Assembly: GCA_973895155.1 (NCBI GenBank)
Contig: OZ316897.1
Span: 14,198,001 to 14,262,000 of the forward strand
From: Marsupella aquatica
Taxonomy: Eukaryota; Marchantiophyta
Reading direction: 5' to 3'
Length of the DNA: 64,000 nucleotides
Both the position numbers and the translations under genes were made by a program. The notes beneath the pieces are model-generated. The model worked only from the letters and a program-made list of their open reading frames with translations, ran no database searches and was not told where the DNA came from. This document shows, piece by piece, positions 35,736-47,681 of this stretch (within the stretch, counting starts at the first letter, position 1; each line of letters opens with the position of its first letter).

Positions 35736-38700
35736 AATTCTGTCAGTTAATGTGCTGTTACCTAAGCATTATGGCCCCTCAAAACTTGAACTTAAAGCAC
35801 TATTTTTTAATGTTATATGGCCTGACAAACCAGACCTTTAGCTCGACTTTTGAGGAATTATTATTAACCAAAATGTTCTGGTAATAAGAATTTAATTTGT
35901 TGAGAGTACTAATGGATTTCTGTGTTACGAGTAGGGGAGGTTTCATGATGACGAATCAAAATCTTGACGGTGTACTTTTCCAAAATGCCCCAACAAATTG
36001 AAAGAGGCAAATTGCAAGAGAAAAATTGCAAAGTCTTATGTAACAGGACATTACGATAGTCATACGGACCATAGAATGATATATCAGTACAGTATTGCTA
36101 TCCTTCATGGCTACTAGTCTGAATCTTATTGTTGTTTGCGATTTTTAGCTTTTTAAATTTTGGTATTATTTAGAGAAGCATGTGACCCTCCTATGCTGTT
36201 TACTCCAAAGCTATATGACGCATTTCAATATGCCCCCATAAGGATGTTCTCTTTTGGACTCTTTTGTGCTATACAGTGTTAGTAGGTTCTTTGGTTTATT
36301 ATTCATTGGTTTTTGGGGGACATTTTGGCCTGTTTGACCCCTTTGGTCTTCTGGAGGCCCTTGCTTTGCCTTTGGGACCATGTCTCCGGGTTTGGCATTT
36401 TAATTTTCTGGCAGTTTGATATATATGTATAATGGATAATCCAGATTTGATACTTATCCACCACTTCTACTAAATCCAATATTTTTGAGAGTTCTGGATT
36501 TGCATTTTTAGGTTTACACTTGCTTTTATTTTTTCTGGTTAGTTGTTTGTCCTCTTTGGGACTCTTTCTCTTTCCTTTCATTGTACTTTGTTTTTCTCTG
36601 ATTTATAAATTCTGATGGACTTTTCCTGTCATTTCTTTTCTGCAATACACACCTTGCTTTGAGGAGGGAATTAGGCGTATGTAACTCTAAGTATACAGTT
36701 TTAACCACACAAAACAAAAAAAGGCTTAAAATACTGAATCCTTGGTTTTTATAGTCTCTTCACACACTATCTCATGACGTTAACTTCTAAGAGTTTTTTT
36801 TTTTTTTTGTATCTTTCCAAAAACTCACTTAAGTTTTTATGCAAGTTTTTACATAAGCTAAAGCTCTGCTTAACAGGCATGGTGGGCCCCCTCAAACCTG
36901 GGCTAAAGTCCTCATTTGGGAATTATATCCCATGATGTCCTCTAACAAAGACTTACCCAATTCTAAAAATGATTGTGGTAGAAACAAATCAAAAGGTTTC
37001 ATGGGTAAAGATGGGTAAAGATGGGTAAAGATCGATGTGTGAACAATCATGATCCTATGATAGCTTCTTCTTCTTGAACGGAAATTCATGCATAGATTTC
37101 TCCATGCTAAACCTCTTTCTCAAAACTCTTTTGATTTTTAGACACCAAGACTAGCCAGAACAGCCATGTATATTCAGAGGAACGGCCCCCTTACACTGAC
37201 TCCCATGTTTGTTCATATTCACAAGCATAATCTTGATATGAAAAACAATCGTTACCAGATAAATTACAGTCTATGGCTTTACTGTATGGAGTAGGTCATG
37301 AAACGCTAGACTTCCATTACAAATTATAGTTTAGACTATCCAACCTTTCATATACATAAGAACTGTTCCATGTACCCTTTTTTCCATCACCCAGGTCACA
37401 ATTGTGGGAAGCAATGCTGATGGAAACGGGAGAAATCCCACATACAATGTAATTGATGGTAAATTTTCCAATGATTAAGTTGCATGTTTAATCAAGAAGG
37501 CAACCATCAAGCTCGTAGGAATACCTTCACTCAATCTAACTGGGGTAAGTTTGAAACCTAAACCTAGCTTGGGTAAGTCTCATCCCATGAGAAGACATAA
37601 TTCAAGCAAGAGGGATGAGAAGGCACCAGTAAACCCCTCCTCTGTTTTTTTCCTTTGTAGTTTTATGGGAGTCCCCAACCGGGTCCCCAACATAATCCCC
37701 TAGCCGCCTGGCCAGAGGGTGATATTCCCCAACCAGCCTATATGACTCTCAACACTTTATGTGAAAACAGAGAGTTGTGGTTATGCTGGCTACCCATGGT
37801 CTGTTCAGGGTTTGTAGGTTGTAACTCTATTGGATTCACCAACCCATGGCCTGTTTTGGGTTTGTGGTCTAGAAACCCCTTTGGCTCACCACCCTCACCC
37901 TCCAGGATTACACTGGTCATTGCAATTGCACATCAAAAAGAACAATTGATTTCCACCACAAATTACTCATACCACGAGAAATTTTTCATATGAGTAATTT
38001 GTTCACCTTGTGAACACATGCCATGTAGCACAATACACCATTGTTTTTTTATGTGCTACTGCCTTCCCCGGAACACACCATCCCTATTCTCACTGTGCCT
38101 GGGCGTTGTGTTCAAAAATGGGGAAAAAGTGGTCTCCTGACTAAAGAGATGTTTTCCTTTGAACACAACGCCATGTTATACAATGCCTAGGCACTGTGTT
38201 TGAGTTTGATGTTGTGTTCGAGTTGCCAAAAATCTCTTGATAACATTAACCACAAAATTTGTACTGACACTAATTCCTCTTGGCAAATCTATCCCCAGCT
38301 GGCCTAAAGTGAACTTCAAGATTTTTTGTCGGTTCAAGTGTTGCTGAATGTGCGAGTAGTTGGCATCTGATGAGGAGCTCGCGTGATCTAGGATACACAT
38401 GAGGCATTTGTTATTCTCTTCACCTCAGCAAATCAAAAGTGAATCTACAAGAACAGAGATAAAGGTCCTAAGTTATGTAGATCATAGGATGGAGACAAGT
38501 TGGCAATTCTATGACCCGAGCTTAGTCTGTTGTTGGCGCCCAGCACATCTATGAAAAAATTTCATTGTAATATTCAATTATAGAAGCTTTTGATGTGAGT
38601 CCATCTACTGGTTTAAACTTGAGCGGCCTCAGGCCAATATTCGAACACAATGCTGCAAGTAAGAAATTTTCAAAACAGAGAATCAAAACTCGGACACAAC

Positions 38701-39400
38701 GCCCACGGTGTACACATTTTCAGACTTTGCACTTATAGATACTGAAGACGATGATGTCTTGTCACTAGAGTGTTGACCTTCAATTTGCAGTAATGCTAAG
38801 TGGGGAAGAAGCCACGTACGTGCACTTACAGTACATGCTAAGTACACATTTCAGACTTTGCACATATCGATGAGGGATGAGGAAGACCATGATTGGTCTT
38901 GTTGATAGAGTGTTGGATCTGCAATCAGTCTTCTTTGCAGTATTAATCATGCCTTTAAAAAAGGATCGGCAATGATACTGGGGCTAGATTAAGAAACGCT
39001 CCCTGTCATTTGCCACCATTGAATCCACGGTGGGGGAGAGTTCCCCAGAAAGTACTCTAAAATTTCCAATAAGTACTGTACAATTGACTATTGGGACTCT
39101 AAATGCCTTCCCGTACTGCACAAAGTTCCTGCGCTCCTTGGCAAACTAAAATATAAAATAAAAGAAACAAAATGGCTGCACATATACCCTTAAAGAGGGT
39201 TTTCACTTAAATATTTGTGGTTTAGTGGGGCCCTCTTGCACTTAGAAAAGTGCAAATGATCCAGAAATGAAAGGGAGGAACCAGATACCTTGCAAGTAGG
39301 CAATGTCTACACATATATATATAGTGCCTATGTACTTACAAAGAGCGTAATGTTGATGGAAGTGAACCACAATTGAACTCATGAAAGTACAGACCATACT
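35736..39400. other. Intergenic, no supported gene
   Basis: AT-rich spacer. Visible items are a poly-T run near 36796, a perfect 10-bp triplet (37001-37030), repeated 'gaacacaacgcc'-like phrases between 38.1 and 38.7 kb, and two copies of an 'acattt(t)cagactttgcac' word near 38706 and 38847. Open frames are short and featureless. Confidence 0.45.
37001..37030. repeat. Short tandem repeat (10 bp x 3)
   Basis: Three perfect copies of atgggtaaag in tandem. Confidence 0.9.
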
Positions 39401-39470
39401 GGGCTTGTAGCTCAGGTGGTAGAGCACTAACATGTACACAGGATGTCCTAGTTCAATTCCTAGCTAGAGA
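39401..39470 (+). mobile_element. tRNA-derived SINE-like head
   Basis: The segment begins gggcttgtagctcaggtggt and has a good RNA polymerase III A box (tagctcaggtgg) and B box (gttcaattcc) at tRNA spacing. The D arm GCTC/GAGC pairs. The anticodon stem does not pair and the acceptor ends do not match, so it is not a functional tRNA. This combination is typical of plant tRNA-derived SINE 5' ends. No clear 3' tail or target-site duplication was identified, so element borders are unknown. Confidence 0.5.
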
Positions 39471-40682
39471 GAATAGTAAACCATCCCTATTCTCACAATT
39501 GGTTGTTGCTGATGTGAGATCATGTGTTTTTCGCAAACAACAGATTCTAGCTAATCATGATAAACCATCCATTACCAAAACACTCATCAATCCATGTCTC
39601 CATGATTTGTTTTTGTTCAACAGTAAAAATGAGCTCAACCCTTTGCTGCCTTGAATTCAACTAACTTGGCAAACAACAAAGCGTCTCAAAGGATGCAAGC
39701 TCAATTGCTCATCAAGGCACAAAAGCATCATATCGACATAGAGAACACAGAAAGTTGAGGGTCAATTTGCCATTTGCCATGGACGCTCCTGTCATCTTCA
39801 AGATAGTATTGTAAGAAGCAACAGGCCCGCCATAATGTTCATGTCCGATTATTGTCTGCCATTGTCTCTCTTTGATCGTGATTGTTTTAGGCAAAACTTT
39901 TTTAAAACCTCTTTGTAGCATTTTCAACACACTTCACCTGGTAGCAAACTATGTGCAAAAGTTTACAGAAGGGAACACTCTCAAAACCCTTGCCCACCTT
40001 TGCCCGGGGGAGTGGAGCATCCAACCAGGAGGGGCCAGAGCAGGTTGGTGAAGGAGCAAAGTAAGAGACCTAACCCAATGTCGAGGTTGGAAAGGTGTTG
40101 CTGTCGCGGAAGAGGACCATCTGATAGTGAAACGTGGTTGGATGTTTGCCGTCAAATTGTTTCAAGATAACTAGAGTTAATTTACTTGACCAGTAGTGGA
40201 AAAGATGATGACAAAGTAATTGAACTAAAAAGGTGGCAAGGCCCTATTTGGACAAAGAAGAGTGGAAATGCAGTGAATCTTCACTATGTGGGATATTATG
40301 ATAGAGTTAGATTAAATGTCATTGAGATTGGGGGAGTGATACTTTCTTAGTGTAAAGAATTTGGAGATGCTAGAACTAATACTAATAAAGTATGAGCAGG
40401 ATATGGAACTTGCAATGATTCCTCCATCCCCACTTTCACACAAGGAAACTCTCTTAACTTATGTAAGAGATAGCATTTGCACCCTACAAGCAACCGGACA
40501 AGAACCACACAAACAAAAGTATAAAACTATAAAACTGGGCTTTTCTTTCCTGCAAGCCAACTGCTTAGCCTGCTTTAGACAATTTCCCCTTAACCACAAG
40601 TTTCCCTAGTATGAAATACCCTGGGTAACTGGTAAAACTCATTTCATACACAATACAATAGTGTATACAAAAAATCCCATCT

Positions 40683-40734
40683 TAAAATTTGGGGATTTTT
40701 TAGTATCATAAAATTTGGGGATGTTTTAGTATCA
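40683..40734. repeat. Two-copy tandem repeat, 26-bp unit
   Basis: The unit taaaatttggggat(t/g)ttttt, followed by agtatca, occurs at 40683 and 40709. Confidence 0.85.
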
Positions 40735-41170
40735 GTGTCAGCCATCTGATTAGTTCACCATATCGGGTGCTCTGCAGCTCAAAATGTAGATCTTACTGAG
40801 ATTCCCATTCCACATCTAATAATAGTTCATATCCTTGACAAATGGCACCAAAAATATTAGTAGTGTAAGTGGGTCCTTGGATGGGAAGTGAGTGAGGGTA
40901 GGTCTACTGGTCACCAAAAGCAAATGAAATGTGCATGGCCGGTTAGAGAGAGGGCCCCTTTTATTGTGGCATCTGTTGTTTGAAACATACCACAGAAACG
41001 CATGCTCTTTTATGGTGGTGAATTGCTTTCTGACATGCAAACTCTTCCTCATGGTTCCCATGGAAGATATTCTAAAAGGGTTACTGCAAGTGAGCAATTT
41101 TACATCTTTTGCAAGCATTGGGGATTCAGCATAAGGTTTTTGTGGTCTAGAATAACTTACACTAGTGAAC

Positions 41171-41320
41171 TCCTATATAGCACGTGGAGAATTGCTTTTG
41201 CATTTTGTATTGGAACATTTGGCTCCTATATAGCACGTGGAGAATTGTTTATGGAACACCTGACTCCTATATCTAGCACGTGGAGAACTGTTTTTGCATT
41301 TTGTATTGGAACATTTGGCT
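41171..41320. repeat. Three-copy degenerate tandem repeat
   Basis: Copies start at 41171, 41224 and 41265 with 'tcctatat(ct)agcacg' followed by 'tggaga(a/c)tg' and, in copies one and three, 'ttttgcattttgtattggaa'. The middle copy is shortened. The plus-strand open frame across it is explained by the duplication. Confidence 0.85.
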
Positions 41321-44046
41321 TAGAGTTGGTCCCAAAGAGAACTGGTCCACATTATGACAGGCAGTACGTTTCTGGCCCAATTGGGCATCGGCAAGGAGTG
41401 TCTCAGCTTGTTGCTTCTATTAAGGTTAATGCCTCATTCACCCACCTACCTTGTCATTACCCTAAAGGGTTGTTGTTTTTCTTGACGTAATTGTTGCTTT
41501 AAAAAATGCAAGGGCCAGACTGCTTAGGATATTTGTTTTTGTTTGTTCCTTTTGCTTTAGATTTTTATGCATTGTTGGTAGATCTGCATGAAGCACTCCA
41601 TTTACCTTGCCCTGTGTAAGCTTTCCCAATTATTTTTGTGGGTCTTGTTGAAATGGCATGGAGCACAAAGAGTGACCCAACTTCTTAGTCTCATGATGGC
41701 TCCTGATGCTATAAGTCCACTCTAAGCAAAGAAAGTTGAGACTGCTGGAGAAGGCAGTTCGACCAAGGATCATGGAATTTGATGCATGAGCAAGTTTGTA
41801 CGCTAGACTTCTTGTGAGTAAATTGTTGGCCAATTTTCAATTTTTGAGGTTATTAGATCTCACACATGCAGAATCACCAAACTACTATGTGAACAAGAGC
41901 TCAAACTATTGGAAAGATAGAAATATCTGAAAGCTAAATTTTGATAGCGGGAGTGACTAGTTCCTAGATGAGACAACCCTTTTATCCTCCTTGCATAGTT
42001 CCTTGTAAGTTTCTGTTATCTATACTATGTTGAGCAAAACATTTGCTACTCGTAGACAACATGCAATGTGCAACACCAACACTTACATAAGAGTGGACGC
42101 AAGATATGTGATTCACATCTCCAGATGCTACGACTATGAGAACACACAATAGGGCTTTACTAGTAAACTCTAAGCTTATCAGTTATATTGAGTCTTCTTA
42201 GATTGCGCTCTCCCTATCTCAATTAATTAGTTTCATAACAATGAGCCTAATTTCCATTCACTAGATAAGTCCTGCTAGTAAATGTAGTTGTATCACATCT
42301 ATACTTAACAAAGTACCTGACTAATTGTGATTACATAGTAAATCTAGACCCAAGTACTAAAAGCCTAACACACTATAATTTGCAATCAAAGTCTACATTT
42401 TTTGGCTTGCTCCATAGGAGTCACTGTGCATATGCATGAGTAGTCAGGATAGCGTTTCATGTTGATGACTTACTTTTGAGAATATTTTTCTTACATATGT
42501 TGTATAACATTATTAGGGTGGCTTTACAAGATGTTGGGGACAGTTTCCAATTTTTTTTGGTCTCCAATATTTGATCAGAGCCCATCCATTTGGGATCGAG
42601 ACACTGCTGCTGTTCACTTTACAAAATGTTGGGGGCACTTTCAACCCAACCTGTTACCAATCCTACATCGAATGTAGTGGGGCCCAATTTTTGCTTATGT
42701 GGAGCACTCTTTTGTCCTAGATTTTAGACCACCTCTCTTGGAGGTTGCTTCTTCTGGCCTCTTGGTCCGTTTCTATGTTAAGTCATTTGCATTAAGAAGG
42801 GACCCACAGTCCTTCATAAGATCTTCTCTTCTCCCATCTAGAAAGACTTAGCTAAAGATTAGGTGACATTATTTCAGGTGGAGTGGGTCCTCAATCTCTC
42901 TTTTAGTAAATTAATCTGGCAGCACTGGCTCCACTGGTTGCACTTGGCTTTACAAGACCTTGGGGGGCAATAAAAGGATTCAAAAACTGTTTTTAGCCCT
43001 GGGACACTATATTTAGTGTGTGCAATGGTCCTCCGGGTTGCTTTGGTGAAAAATACTCCCAAGTGCCCCTGAAGTCTTGTAAGGTCCTCCTAGATGAGTG
43101 AAATTTGGGAATGTGTATCAAAAGTATTTAGGATTGCCCATGACTTAAACCTCCACTAGCCATATGAAAGGGGGAATTGTCCAAGACTTCTCCCTTTTCC
43201 ACTTTCCTCTCATTATTTCTTCTCCTCTCCTGTTCCATATTGCTCCACAAATTCAAGAAAAGATACTATTTATGGTGAAACCTGGTGTGACCAGGTTTTT
43301 GTCATGGCTAGTGTGGTTTAAACACAACTCCCCCCACTTGCCAAAGGCGCATGACTGGTCATACCCCTGTACCACAAACACTGGTTCTGAGCTAGTACAC
43401 AAAATTAGTTCAAGGACCCCTTGGTTATGTAAGCTTGTTTTATTGAACTATTTGGACCCATGAAGAGTTTGCACATGGGAATAGATAGATGAGAGGACAA
43501 AGATTAAATCAAGGATTCTAAATGAAGTGAATTTTAAAGGTAATTATGACAATTTCATTGAGACCAATAGGAGCACATTCATGGAAATACCAAGGGTAAT
43601 ACTCCATGCAAAACGTTCCCTTTGTACCCTTGTGTCTATACAATACATGTAATATTCCATATACTTCATGCAAAATATTATTTTGTCATAGTAGTTGAAA
43701 GGTCTTAGAGTCCCTTGGTATTCCTCTACCCATATTAGTTATGGTGTTTCTTACCTTTGATTGTTACTACTCTATCCATAGTAGGCAAAGGGTTTGTTAA
43801 ATTACCTTAGTAAATGTTAGAGAAGTTGAAAAGTTTCTTGGGTTTTTTATGTTACCTTTGTAAATGTTAGAGTAGTTGGAGAGTTGCTTCCGACTTATCA
43901 TTATTTCAAAATGTTTAAACTAATAAAAAATTGAAATAGATTACCAGAAAACACTGATATATCAATCACAACTCATCTAAAGATGATTTTCTTTCACCCT
44001 ATTTTACCTTTCTCTTTGTTTATTTGAAATGTTACTTTTGAATTTT

Positions 44047-44225
44047 CTATTGTTTTTACAGTTACAGGCTCCATTTCTTTTTCTTTGCCTTGCCTCAAAC
44101 ACAAATAGTCCAATTTGGTTCTTCTTGCATAACTAAGGTTCCTGTTTGTGACAAATCCTACTGATGTGGCTGCATGTGCATCCAAAATATTTGGAAGGAA
44201 CTTCCCATGGGGGTCCGTACATAAA
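44047..44225 (+). repeat. Dispersed repeat family, copy A
   Basis: Contains 'tgtttttacagttacagg', 'tttgccttgcctcaaacac' and 'gttcctgtttgtgacaaatc', and ends near 'gggggtccgtac'. The same ordered words occur inverted at 51300-51536. The 3' end (tttggaaggaac...gggtccgta) resembles the two longer copies at 45.7 and 46.7 kb. Confidence 0.7.
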
Positions 44226-44956
44226 CAGTGAGCAACTTAACCAAAAGAATCAAAAGCTCAAAGAGCAAAAGAATCTGACTTTGATTAGCTGTATTGTGAT
44301 TGTTTGTTTGTATTGAGTGAGGGCAAGAAAGGTGAATCACTCTAGGTTGGTGTTTAAGCATAGTCTAATTGCGGTCCAATAAGTGAGAAGGAGTGCTTTT
44401 GCCTTCTGATAGATACCAGATTTAACCCTTTCCACATAATAATGTTATTCACAAGCATGATGGTGGTTTCTACAAACCATCCAACCTATTTTTTTAAAGG
44501 GAAACCTCAAATTGTGCATGTGACTTGAGAGGCAAAAATGAATCTGCCACGATGAAATGCAACTCATGCATAAGAATCGGAGACCATTGAAACACCTGGA
44601 TGTTTCCAGTTTCTAATATATATTTGAATTTTTAATGAAATGCTGCCAGATACACGCATCCAAAGTTATCCATTCGTTGTACTAAGGGCCCTTCCCCACA
44701 GGAGGGTCCCACATGATTTTCTCAAACACTCTTCACATGGCATGGTTCTATATACATTCCAAAATGGTCGATCTATTGAAAATCAGTGGCAATAACATGA
44801 ATTAATCCGTGGACCCCCAAGTTCATTGAAGGAATATGTGTGTGATGAAGTGAAATTGTTTTATTGGAGCAAATGAAACAAAGTGGTAAATGTTTTATTT
44901 ATGCAAATAGTTTTGTGATATTATATCTGATCTACCTAACAATGTCTATTTTCCCT

Positions 44957-45217
44957 CTAGGTGGCATTGTACTTGTGCTTCAAAGAACCACCCACTGTCG
45001 ATGTCTCATCCCTGTTTGGAGCGGGGACGTCGGTGATGAGGCCTTCCTCCCTACTCCTCTGCAAACGATCGATCAACGTCTGTGCATGCTCTTTGGTCAA
45101 GCTGACCAGCATGTCGATTGGCATCTTGAAGTCGTGCCTCAGCCTTGTCACCTGGGTCAGGTATGCTCCCTTTGTATGTTGGATGTATTCATGTGTAGCT
45201 TCCTTCTTGGTCTTCAT
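44957..45217 (-). CDS. Possible hypothetical coding fragment
   Basis: On the minus strand the frame reads with protein-like composition: RLRHDFKMPIDMLVSLTKEH and AQTLIDRLQRSREEGLITDV are its core, followed by a stop at 44957. A possible acceptor (gacccag) precedes GTGACAAGG. No family is recognised and upstream exons were not found. The plus strand is also open here. It may be a terminal exon of an unknown gene, a captured gene fragment or chance. Confidence 0.2.
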   Translation of the reverse strand: MKTKKEATHEYIQHTKGAYLTQVTRLRHDFKMPIDMLVSLTKEHAQTLIDRLQRSREEGLITDVPAPNRDETSTVGGSLKHKYNAT

Positions 45218-45711
45218 TCTTCATCGAAAGGGACTGCCATGAACCTGAGGACCTCTTTCTGCAATCCTGTGTTTCAATTTGTGGTTGAGTTAGTACGTTA
45301 TTGTTCTTGAATGTTGTGAAATGGGTTTGAGTGGGATTCTTGGTCTCCGTTCTCATACCGTCTGCGTACTCAATCTGTTTGGTCATGGGGACGTTTTCTC
45401 AGGACCGTGGTCCCCTGTAGGCAGCTCACGCATGATCAATCGCGTCGGCTTGACTGCTGTCATGGGCTGTAGTGAAACAATGACAAAGTGTTAGTTGGTG
45501 TTAGTGTCATCGTCCCCTCCTCTTCATGGATCCTCAAATTTTGCAGCTCCCGTATTCATAGTCAGAATGAGTAAATAGTTTTGAGTATAAAATTTGATGA
45601 ACTTTCAAGATTCCAGCCATTCCTCCTCCCCGATCCTGGGTTTCTATGTGCTCTTCCCAGCATTAATGACCGTACAATACGAGAGGTCCTTACATACCAG
45701 GAGTTGCGGTT

Positions 45712-46043
45712 TAACTAGGAAGTTATCAAGTTAGTTATTAGTCATTATTTATTATATGAAAAATACTTTTTATAAATCTTTGAATTTAAGTTTTAAAATT
45801 GAAAATGTAACTAAAACGGTTACATAGTGACAGTTTTAACCTTCTTGCTCTTTGCATTTTCAATGTTTTTACTTTTCTTTTTACGGCACGACGTCCCAAA
45901 ATAAACACCCAAATTGACACAAACATGAATGAAAACTATAAGTTTGATTCACAAAACCGACTAGTCTGGTTTGTTGTGGTTGTTGTTGACGTGGCAAACT
46001 GTGGTGCCATGAATTTTGGAAGGGACCTCTAGTGGGGTCCGTA
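45712..46043 (+). repeat. Dispersed repeat family, copy B (~330 bp)
   Basis: Starts near 'aggaagttatcaagtta', contains 'ttttacggcacgacgtccca' and ends with 'gaattttggaagg(g)acctc' and 'ggggtccgta'. It is matched along its whole length by copy C one kb downstream in the same orientation, with many substitutions. No coding capacity is seen. Confidence 0.85.
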
Positions 46044-46368
46044 ACAAAAAATACCTAGTCGTAGATCTCATTGAGATCTTTCTTTTGCACCCTAGATTGC
46101 CTTCTAACATGGATGAATAAGATTTCTAGAGGCATTACAAAATGGACGGCAAAGATCGTAAAATCAACAAAATCGACGGCTAGGAAGGCTTGGATTTGTT
46201 TAATTTTTCATTTGAAAAATATAACCCATTTGCAAAACAGACAGAACCCATCCATAGATCTATTTGAGATCTTTCTTTTGAGCCATAGATTGGCCATTAT
46301 GATGGACGGACGAGATCTCCGGAGATAAGAAATGGAGATGGCTCAGATCGACTCTTCCCCCTGATTTT

Positions 46369-46500
46369 ATTAGCCAAGGGTCCACGAACTAATTTACGGT
46401 TTAGGGAGAAGTTTAAATATATGAAATACTCTCAACTCGCTGTGGAAATCCGGTCAACATTATCTGTTAAAATAAATTAGTTTGTGGACCCTTGGCTAAT
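46369..46500. repeat. Short inverted-repeat (fold-back) element
   Basis: The arm 'ttagccaagggtccacgaac' followed by taattt, near 46369-46395, is the inverse of 'aaattagtttgtggaccctt' followed by ggctaa near 46475-46500, with one mismatch. About 80 bases separate the arms. It could be a MITE remnant or a hairpin-forming insertion; no target-site duplication was confirmed. Confidence 0.7.
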
Positions 46501-46733
46501 TGACAGCATGGTTATCACAAGCAATTGTCAAAATCAGGCCTTTTCGTTACATGCTACCAAATTCTCAAGCTACAAGAGTCAGAATTCAATCTGTGGCAAG
46601 TCCATTTGCAATTAGATGAATGTCTAATCAAATGAATTGTATCAGTTGAGTTCAAGTTCGGACCATGGCTAACAATTTACCTTAATTGCATTGGACTAGA
46701 AATCTTACTCCAGGTGCCAATTACCCTTTAACA

Positions 46734-47058
46734 AGGAAGTTATCAAGTTAATTATTAGCCATTATTTATTATATGAAATATATTTTTTATAAATCTTTAA
46801 ATTTAAGTTTTAAAATTGGAAATGTAATTAAAATATTTACATAGTGACAGTTTTAACCATCTTGCTCTTTGCATTTCTAATTATTTTACTTTCCTTTTTA
46901 CGGCACGACGTCCCAAAATTTACACCCAAATTGACACAAACATGAATGAAAAGTATAAATTTGATTCACAAAATCGACGAGTCTTGTTTATTGCGGCTGT
47001 TGTTGACATGACACGCTCTGGTGCCAGGAATTTTGGAAAGTACCTCTAATGTGGTCCG
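46734..47058 (+). repeat. Dispersed repeat family, copy C (~325 bp)
   Basis: Direct repeat of copy B: same start (aggaagttatcaagttaatt), same central perfect block (ttttacggcacgacgtccca) and same end (gaattttggaaagtacctct, then gtggtccg). The ~690 bases between B and C include the fold-back element. The pair could be diverged LTR-like ends or a segmental duplication. Neither copy begins with TG and ends with CA, which argues against canonical LTRs. Confidence 0.85.
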
Positions 47059-47227
47059 AATTAATGAAATTTGAGTTATTGATGGAAACTGGTTTGATTT
47101 TGTATAGATCTGACCCGCAGACACTAGATTATCACCTTTGGTTCAAATTTGGTCAGTTTGTTGCAAATTCTTATCACTTGTAAAGGCTCCAATAAATTTT
47201 CAGTGCAACTTGCAAATTTGAGAGAAA

Positions 47228-47480
47228 GTTCTGTGTCGAAGACTTGTTGCCCTTGAGCATCCTTAGTACATGAATTTCACCTATGAATAACAGGTTCTAC
47301 ATCAGTTTACTAAATCTGATAATTGATGGTTCTGTGTCTAAGACTTGTTGCCCTTAATCATCCACAGTACCTGCCATTTAAACTGTAAATGATAGGTTCT
47401 AAATCAGTCTACTAAATCCGATAGTTGATTGTTCTCTGTATTGTTGGGCCTTGATCATCCATAGTGCATGCTTATTCGCA
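47228..47480. repeat. Three-copy tandem repeat, ~101-bp unit
   Basis: Copies begin at 47228, 47329 and 47431 with 'gttct(gtg/c)tgt', followed by 'gacttgttgcccttga' and 'catcc...agtac' and then 'aggttcta(c/a)atcagt'. The copies are clearly diverged. Confidence 0.85.
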
Positions 47481-47595
47481 CCTATTGTAGTATTTGCTAG
47501 TGTTAGTTGCTGGAAGTAGCCTTGTTCTCACCTTTGTCGGCTACTGGAGGTTCCACAAACGTGTCAACACCCTGTGGCAGAAAATTCCCATTCGC

Positions 47596-47681
47596 AAGTC
47601 CAGTAACTATCGTCTCTACTTAGAAGGCTTGTGATCAAAAGTCCAGTAACTATCGTCCCTATTTAGAAGGATTGTGATCAA
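47596..47681. repeat. Two-copy tandem repeat, 43-bp unit
   Basis: The unit 'aagtccagtaactatcgt', then '(c/t)ctattagaagg' and 'ttgtgatcaaa', occurs at 47596 and 47639. Confidence 0.88.

Larger units (their letters stand above)
39471..44046. other. Intergenic, no supported gene
   Basis: AT-rich spacer with two small tandem duplications (40683-40734 and 41171-41320). Frames at 39712-39930 (minus) and 41002-41490 (plus) are open, but show no domain, splice context or family resemblance. Confidence 0.45.

Noticed and set aside
39401-39470. Functional tRNA gene
   Set aside because: A and B boxes are present, but the anticodon stem and acceptor stem do not pair, so it is treated as a SINE-like derivative.
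41002-41490. 162-codon plus-strand frame
   Set aside because: Much of it is explained by the three-copy tandem repeat at 41171-41320. The translation is repetitive and featureless.
45712-47058. Canonical LTR retrotransposon
   Set aside because: The direct repeats lack TG/CA ends, the internal 690 bases carry no coding domain, and no primer-binding site was recognised.
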